DNA from: a virus
IMG/VR virus record: IMGVR_UViG_3300032322_001315
Coordinates: 26,510 to 90,509 of that record
Strand: one strand, 5' to 3'
Length of the DNA stretch: 64,000 nucleotides
The first letter of the stretch is position 1. Every line of letters starts with the position of its first letter. Shown here piece by piece: positions 58,561-64,000 of this stretch. The position numbers and the translations under genes are program-made. Under the pieces are notes generated by a model. That model was given only the letters and a program-made list of their open reading frames with translations. It was not told the origin of the DNA and did not search any database.

Positions 58561-58757
58561 GTTGATACTACCGTGCTGTCATTGACTGAACTGTATGTTG
58601 TTCCACTTTCTAAACTGCGTTGAAGCACTCTCTGTAATTTATACCATGCAGTCAAGTCTGTGCTTATAGAACTATTATCTGATATGGGTAATGTACCATA
58701 AACTGATTGAGTAACATCACTCTGCCATGATGGTGATATAATCCACGTATTTGCCAT
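57615..58757 (-). CDS. Seven-repeat beta-propeller-like tail protein, paralogue
   Basis: 380 residues. N-terminal ~65 residues (IISPSWQSDVTQSVYGTLPISDNSS) resemble those of the gene at 56479-57612. Seven repeats of 43 residues with very similar DNA (several blades nearly identical) follow. The C-terminal CCSSYFNKL matches the tail peptide of the other two. It is the first of the three in transcription order and follows the long fibre by 3 bp. The near-identical blades suggest recent expansion or recombination. Confidence 0.78.
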   Translation of the reverse strand: MANTWIISPSWQSDVTQSVYGTLPISDNSSISTDLTAWYKLQRVLQRSLESGTTYSSVNDSTVVSTYSLVYTTTGAYFGGVLAPNGDIHFIPYSANRGQKISATGVVSTYSLVYTTTSAYNGGVLSPNGDIHFIPYSANRGQKISATGVVSTYSLVYTATGAYIGGVLSPNGDIHFIPASATVGQKISATGVVSTYSLVYTTTAAYAGGVLSPNGDIHFIPASATVGQKISATGVVSTYSLVYTTTGAYIGGVLSPNGDIHFIPYVANRGQKISASGVVSTYSLVYTTTSAYVGGVLSPNGDIHFIPFVVIRGQKISASGVVSTYSLVYTTTSAYAGGVLAPNGDIHFIPHNANRGQIIHTNSAIPFEIGTCCSSYFNKL

Positions 58758-58760
58758 TAA

Positions 58761-61700
58761 TTAAAATCCAATTACTTGAATATTGTATTGATTCGCTGTA
58801 GGTGCTGTAGCAAATATAATGTTCGCACTATTATTATCTATTTTATCTACATCAGGATAAACAAAATATCCAGATGAATTTTCTATTGTATTAATAATAA
58901 CAAACGTTTTATTTAGATTGTGTGTGACAATAAAAGAAGTATTTGTGGTATCTCCTACATTTGCAGAAAATGTTGATGCTCCACTTCCACTTGCGGATAC
59001 TGTTGTATTAACAACGTTTGTTATTCTGCCGTTAGCTGCTACTGTTATTACTGGAATTGTTGTTGAGTTTCCATAAGTTCCAGCAGATACGGATACGTTA
59101 GTTACATCAGTATTTGCTTGATTATATGCTGCTTGAGCAAAAGTATTGATTGCAGTAATGCTAGTGTTTTGGTTTTGATTTACTGACTGTAATGCAGATA
59201 TATCGCCATTTGCTAACGTACTATATGTTTGTAATGCAATTATGTTTCCATTAGCAAGAGTGGAATAAGTCTGAAGTGCAACAGTATTACCACTAGCATT
59301 GTTTGCTTGGTTGTATGCTGCCTGTGCTAACAATGTAGCGCCACTTCCACTGGCACTATTTGCTTGATTATATGCTGCTTGAGCAAATGTATTAACTGCT
59401 GTTATATTAGTATTTAATGTTGATACTTGTGCTTGTAGTGCGATTATATTACCATTTGCTAATGTTGAATATGTTTGTAATGCAATTATATTTCCATTAG
59501 CAAGAGTGGAATATGTTTGTAGTGCAACAGTATTACCACTAGCATTGTTTGCTTGATTATATCCTGCTTGTGCTAGTGTATTAATTGCTGTTATATTGGT
59601 GTTTTGAGTTTGATTTACTGTTTGAAGTGCGGCTATATTTCCGTTAGCAAGAGTAGAATATGTCTGTAATGCAATTATGTTGCCGTTTGCTAATGTGCTA
59701 TATGTTTGTAGTGCAACAGTATTGCCACTAGCATTGTTTGCTTGATTATATCCTGCTTGTGCTAATGTATTAATTGCTGTTATATTAGTATTCTGTGTTG
59801 TATTAACTGCTTGTAGTGCAACAGTATTACCACTGGCGTTATTGGCAGCAGTATAAGCAGCACTTGCTAATGTAGATGCGCCATTTGCTTGGTTATATGC
59901 ACTATAGGAGAAGGTATTGACTGCTGCAACGTTAGCATTTAATGTTAATACTTGTGACTGAAGTGCTATTATATTGCCGTTTGAACGGGTAGAATATGTT
60001 TGTAAAGCAACAGTATTACCACTAGCATTATTTGCTTGTGCATATGCTGCTATACCGACTGGTTCTGATGTTAGAACTAAAGTGCCACCAGAATAAACAG
60101 CACCAGCATATACGTTACCAACCACACCAACCCCACCTCTCACTTGTAGAGAACCGGTTGTTGTTGACGTACTTGTGTTTGTTGTTTTAATTATAACTGT
60201 ATTTGCTGAAGTGATTCTCATCACTTCATTTTGCGTATTCAGACCACCGGTAGTAAATATAACGTCATTCATCAATCCGGTACCAACAATCATATTACCA
60301 CCACCAGTGGTTGTATTACCAGTAGCAAATAGGTAACCATCATTTTTACCTATCAAACTATATCCTGAATAGTTGTATGTGCTTGACCCCATACCTAGGT
60401 CTACGAAACCATCATTTGGAGTTCCATTATCTGCTGTAATAAACAAATCAGATGACGAGTTTTGACCCGAATTAATGTTCTGCATATTCAAACCAGAATA
60501 ACCATTAAAGTTACTACTGGCTTGGAATACTATTTGTGGTTCTAGCAAATATCCTGTAGGTATACCAGCATACAATGCATTGAATCCATTAGCAGCATAA
60601 CCAAAGAATTGTCCAGTATTTCCTGATATGACGGTTGATGTTGCATTACCTATAAATGAAATATTTCCCGTAACCGTTAGGTCATTTTGGATTGTCACGG
60701 GTCCAGATATTGTTCCGCCAGAAGAATTGAATTTTGTATTTGCTGTATTATATGCTGCTTGAGTAAAGGTATTAACTGCTGTTATATTGGTATTCTGTGT
60801 TGTATTAACTGCTTGAAGAGCAACAGTATTACCACTAGCATTATTTGCTTGAGTATACGCAGCAGATGCCAATGATGATGCACCATTTGCTTGGTTATAA
60901 GCGCTATAGGAGAAGGTATTGACTGCTGCAACATTGGCATTTAATGTTAATACTTGTGACTGAAGTGCTATTATATTGCCGTTTGAACGGGTAGAATATG
61001 TTTGAAGTGCGGCTATGTTACCATTTGCTAATGTTGAATATGTTTGTAAAGCAATTATGTTGCCGTTTGCTAATGTACTGTATGTTTGTAGTGCAACAGT
61101 ATTACCACTAGCATTATTTGCTTGTGTATATGAAGCACTTCCTAGTGATGAGGCACCATTTGCTTGATTATATGCACTATAGGAGAAGGTATTAACAGCG
61201 GCAATATTAGCATTTAAAGTTAATACTTGAGATTGTAAAGCAATTATATTACCATTTGAACGGGTAGAATATGTTTGAAGTGCGGCTATGTTACCATTTG
61301 CTAATGTTGAATATGTTTGTAAAGCAATTATGTTGCCGTTTGCTAATGTACTATATGTTTGCAATGCAACAGTATTACCACTAGCATTATTTGCTTGTGC
61401 ATATGCGGCAGATGCCAATGATGAGGCACCGTTTGCTTGGTTATAAGCACTATAAGAGAAGGTATTAACAGCAGCAACGTTAGCATTCAAGGTTAATACT
61501 TGAGACTGCAATGCTATTATGTTACCATTTGAACGGGTAGAATATGTTTGTAAAGCAACAGTATTACCACTAGCATTATTTGCTTGAGTATAAGCAGCAC
61601 TCGCTAACGATGAAGAACCATTTGCTTGATTGTATGCACTATAAGAAAAGGTATTAACAGCAGCAATGTTAGCGTTCAAGGTTAATACTTGAGACTGCAA

Positions 61701-64000
61701 TGCTATTATGTTACCATTGGATAATGTTGAGTAGTTTTGCAATGCTACCGTATTACCACTAGCATTATTTGCTTGTGCATATGCGGCAGATGCTAATGCA
61801 GATGCGCCGTTTGCTAAGATTCTTGCTGTTGAATCTATCGCCGCACCACCAGCGGCAGTTGTTTGAGTTGTTCCGTCAGCGAATGTAATACCTAATCCAG
61901 AACCTTGTGTTATGGTTATACCACCATAACTAGGTACTGTTAATATACCAGAATCGGTTAGATTAAAAATGTTTGTTGTGTAAGCAGAATTTATAATCTG
62001 AAACTGGCCAGTAGAATCTAATCTAAACCATTTACTTGTATTTGCTGAACCAGAACTTTGATTGTTTGCTTGTAAGAAATCAATATATCCAATGCCACCT
62101 TTAGTATCAGAGCCAGAAACAACTAAAGCTGCATTTTGTGAACCAGCAAAACCAGTATAATTTAATGTAGTTAAACCATTTACAGCAAAAGTATTGTTCG
62201 ATGAATAAAATTGTAGATTACTTACATTACTCAAATATCCCGCTGAGTTTGCAAAGATAACAGAGTTTTCAAGATACCCAGATGATGAACCTCCACCACC
62301 ACTTACTGCTGCTGTGGTGATGCTTGATATTCTACCATTAGATGCAACAGTAATTACAGGAACTAGTGTTGAACTACCATAAGTTCCAGGTGTAGTAGAT
62401 ATGTTTGTTACATCAGTATTTGCTTTGTCAAACGATGCTTGTGTAAATGTATTAACTGCTGTTATATTGCTGTTTGTGGTAGTCATCTGAGACTGAAGAG
62501 CAACAGTATTACCACCAGCATTATTAGCGGCAGTATAAGCAGCAGATGCCAATGATGATGCACCGTTTGCTTGATTATACGCACTATAGGAGAAGGTATT
62601 AACTGCTGCGATATTAGCATTTAAAGTTAATACTTGAGATTGTAAAGCAATTATATTTCCATTAGCAAGAGTAGAATATGTTTGCAATGCGATTATATTG
62701 CCGTTTGCTAATGTGGAATATGTTTGTAGTGCTACGGTATTACCACGAGCATTATTTGCAGCAGCATAAGCAGCACTTGCCAATGCTGATGCACCATTAG
62801 ATGAATTATAAGCACTATAGGAGAAGGTATTAACAGCAGCAACGTTAGCATTTAAAGTTAATACTTGAGACTGAAGTGCAATTATGTTACCGTTTGATAG
62901 TGTGTTATACGTTTGAAGTGCAATTATATTACCGTTAGCAAGAGTAGAATATGTTTGTAATGCAATTATATTACCATTTGCTAATGTGCTGTACGTTTGT
63001 AATGCAACAGTATTTGCTGCTACCGTATTTGCTCTATCAAATGCTGCTTGTGCTACATCAATAACTTTTATACCAGAATCATATATCCCACCAGCATACA
63101 CATTACCAACTACACCAACCCCACCTTTTACTTGCAATGCACCTGTGGTCGTTGATGTGCTTGTGTTTGTTGTTTTAATTATAACTGTATTTGCTGAAGT
63201 GATTCTCATCACTTCATTTTGTGTATTGATGCCACCAGTAGCAAATATAACATCGTTCATTAATCCTGTGGCAACAATCATGTTACCACCACCGGTAATT
63301 GTATTACCAGTAGCAAATAGGTAACCATCATTTTTACCTATCAAACTATATCCTGGATAGTTGTATGTACTTGAACCCATACCCAAATCTACGAAACCAT
63401 CATTTGGAGTTCCGTTATCTGCTGTAACAAATATGTCTGAAGAAGAATTCTGTCCAGAATTAATGTTCTGCATATTCAAACCAGAATAACCATTAAAGTT
63501 ACTGCTAATTTGAAATACAATTTGAGGTTCTAATAGATATCCTGTTGGTATTCCAGCATATAGAGCATTAAATCCATTTGCAGCATAACCAAAGAATTGT
63601 CCAGTATTTCCAGAAACAGTAACAGATGTGACGTTACCTGTAAAGGAAATATTTCCTGTGACAGTTAAGTCGCTTTGGATTGTTACAGGTCCAGATATTG
63701 TTCCACCAGAAGAATTAAATTTTGTATTTGCTGTATCATACGCTGCTTGAGCAAATGTATTAACTGCCGTTATGTTAGTGTTTTGAATATTGTTGACTGT
63801 TTGTAGTGCAACGGTATTGCCACTAGCATTATTTGCTTGATTATAAGCAGCACTTGCTAATGTTGATGCACCATTGGCAGAATTGTATGCACTATAGGAG
63901 AATGTATTAACAGCAGCAACGTTAGCGTTCAAGGTTAATACTTGTGCTTGAAGTGCAATTATATTACCATTAGCAAGAGTGGAGTATGTCTGGAGTGCTA
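58761..64000 (-). CDS. Very long repetitive tail-fibre protein (5' end outside window)
   Basis: The frame remains open to the right edge (the TTG at 63932 is internal), so at least ~1745 residues are visible. Most of it is made of repeats such as LASAAYTQANNASGNTVALQTYSTLANGNIIALQ and LTLNANVAAVNTFSYSAY, Ala/Asn-rich and probably a trimeric fibrous shaft. Two copies of a ~215-residue module (TISGPVTIQSDLTVTGNISF...) sit at about 63.1-63.7 and 60.1-60.7 kb. A unique module lies at 61.8-62.3 kb (SAGYLSNVSNLQFYSS, ITFADGTTQTTAAGG). The C-terminus ends in VTHNLNKTFVI...TANQYNIQVIGF, a common fibre terminus. The role is adsorption, probably together with the propeller proteins. Confidence 0.85.
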   Translation of the reverse strand, partial: ALQTYSTLANGNIIALQAQVLTLNANVAAVNTFSYSAYNSANGASTLASAAYNQANNASGNTVALQTVNNIQNTNITAVNTFAQAAYDTANTKFNSSGGTISGPVTIQSDLTVTGNISFTGNVTSVTVSGNTGQFFGYAANGFNALYAGIPTGYLLEPQIVFQISSNFNGYSGLNMQNINSGQNSSSDIFVTADNGTPNDGFVDLGMGSSTYNYPGYSLIGKNDGYLFATGNTITGGGNMIVATGLMNDVIFATGGINTQNEVMRITSANTVIIKTTNTSTSTTTGALQVKGGVGVVGNVYAGGIYDSGIKVIDVAQAAFDRANTVAANTVALQTYSTLANGNIIALQTYSTLANGNIIALQTYNTLSNGNIIALQSQVLTLNANVAAVNTFSYSAYNSSNGASALASAAYAAANNARGNTVALQTYSTLANGNIIALQTYSTLANGNIIALQSQVLTLNANIAAVNTFSYSAYNQANGASSLASAAYTAANNAGGNTVALQSQMTTTNSNITAVNTFTQASFDKANTDVTNISTTPGTYGSSTLVPVITVASNGRISSITTAAVSGGGGSSSGYLENSVIFANSAGYLSNVSNLQFYSSNNTFAVNGLTTLNYTGFAGSQNAALVVSGSDTKGGIGYIDFLQANNQSSGSANTSKWFRLDSTGQFQIINSAYTTNIFNLTDSGILTVPSYGGITITQGSGLGITFADGTTQTTAAGGAAIDSTARILANGASALASAAYAQANNASGNTVALQNYSTLSNGNIIALQSQVLTLNANIAAVNTFSYSAYNQANGSSSLASAAYTQANNASGNTVALQTYSTRSNGNIIALQSQVLTLNANVAAVNTFSYSAYNQANGASSLASAAYAQANNASGNTVALQTYSTLANGNIIALQTYSTLANGNIAALQTYSTRSNGNIIALQSQVLTLNANIAAVNTFSYSAYNQANGASSLGSASYTQANNASGNTVALQTYSTLANGNIIALQTYSTLANGNIAALQTYSTRSNGNIIALQSQVLTLNANVAAVNTFSYSAYNQANGASSLASAAYTQANNASGNTVALQAVNTTQNTNITAVNTFTQAAYNTANTKFNSSGGTISGPVTIQNDLTVTGNISFIGNATSTVISGNTGQFFGYAANGFNALYAGIPTGYLLEPQIVFQASSNFNGYSGLNMQNINSGQNSSSDLFITADNGTPNDGFVDLGMGSSTYNYSGYSLIGKNDGYLFATGNTTTGGGNMIVGTGLMNDVIFTTGGLNTQNEVMRITSANTVIIKTTNTSTSTTTGSLQVRGGVGVVGNVYAGAVYSGGTLVLTSEPVGIAAYAQANNASGNTVALQTYSTRSNGNIIALQSQVLTLNANVAAVNTFSYSAYNQANGASTLASAAYTAANNASGNTVALQAVNTTQNTNITAINTLAQAGYNQANNASGNTVALQTYSTLANGNIIALQTYSTLANGNIAALQTVNQTQNTNITAINTLAQAGYNQANNASGNTVALQTYSTLANGNIIALQTYSTLANGNIIALQAQVSTLNTNITAVNTFAQAAYNQANSASGSGATLLAQAAYNQANNASGNTVALQTYSTLANGNIIALQTYSTLANGDISALQSVNQNQNTSITAINTFAQAAYNQANTDVTNVSVSAGTYGNSTTIPVITVAANGRITNVVNTTVSASGSGASTFSANVGDTTNTSFIVTHNLNKTFVIINTIENSSGYFVYPDVDKIDNNSANIIFATAPTANQYNIQVIGF
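60090..63735 (-). repeat. Direct repeat pair of ~645 bp within the fibre gene
   Basis: The module at about 63090-63735 recurs at about 60105-60745 with high nucleotide identity, about 2985 bp apart, beginning in KFNSSGGTISGP and ending in VYAG-x-x-Y. Short 48-81-bp repeats fill the rest of the gene. Confidence 0.85.

Overview
This window is about 64 kb of an AT-rich genome of a T4-like tailed phage (a contractile-tail myovirus) infecting a Gram-negative bacterium. The core T4 genes are recognisable by sequence: gp13 to gp23 (neck, terminase, tail, portal, protease, scaffold, capsid), gp41, gp43, gp44/62/45, gp46/47, gp55, UvsX, UvsW, UvsY and RegA. Almost everything is on the minus strand; the only plus-strand genes are two small membrane proteins at 17.9-18.4 kb. 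Gene content (glycan cluster, Hsp20, S-adenosylmethionine decarboxylase, peptide deformylase, 2OG-Fe(II) oxygenase) resembles marine or freshwater T4-like phages.

Layout in + coordinates; transcription mostly runs right to left. 0-1.4 kb: two genes with T4-type capsid-targeting N-termini (a nucleotidyltransferase, truncated by the window edge, and a KxDG ligase-fold protein). 1.5-10.1 kb: a compact block of overlapping sugar-modification genes (two SDR epimerase/dehydratases, an Fe-S 3-dehydrase of the RfbH/E1 type, and glycosyltransferases). 10.1-17.8 kb: a DNA methyltransferase, a PD-(D/E)XK-like protein, gp41, UvsX, gp43. 17.8-24 kb: five tRNA-like genes, the plus-strand pair, and an accessory region with an RNase H-like protein, rubrerythrin, a previously hidden 23-codon pqqA gene, GroES, SpeD, dCMP deaminase, Hsp20 and an LpxH-like phosphatase. 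23.8-37.2 kb: RegA, clamp and clamp loader, a second methyltransferase, a 2OG oxygenase, deformylase, gp46/47, gp55, UvsW, UvsY. 37.3-53 kb: head, neck and tail module. 53-64 kb: a glycosyltransferase-methyltransferase fusion, three paralogous seven-repeat beta-propeller-like proteins and a very long repetitive fibre protein cut by the window end.

Two promoter classes are visible. T4-type late promoters (TATAAATA or one-mismatch variants) precede gp23, gp22, gp20-21 core genes, gp18, gp19, the neck operon, hsp20, the ligase-fold gene and the nuclease-like gene, and fit the presence of gp55. Sigma70-type promoters (TTGAC-17-TATACT-like) precede uvsY, gp44, a glycosyltransferase, the RNase H-like gene and others. 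The gp44 promoter is wrapped in three copies of a near-palindromic 14-mer spaced 24-25 bp, which looks like a repressor operator.

The most striking point is the stand-alone pqqA gene (precursor peptide of the cofactor PQQ), insulated by terminators and next to rubrerythrin. With the low GC content, this suggests, but does not prove, a host using PQQ-dependent dehydrogenases such as a methylotroph. The second is the recurrence of a T4 internal-protein-like targeting peptide on three enzymes, suggesting a set of virion-packaged, injected proteins.
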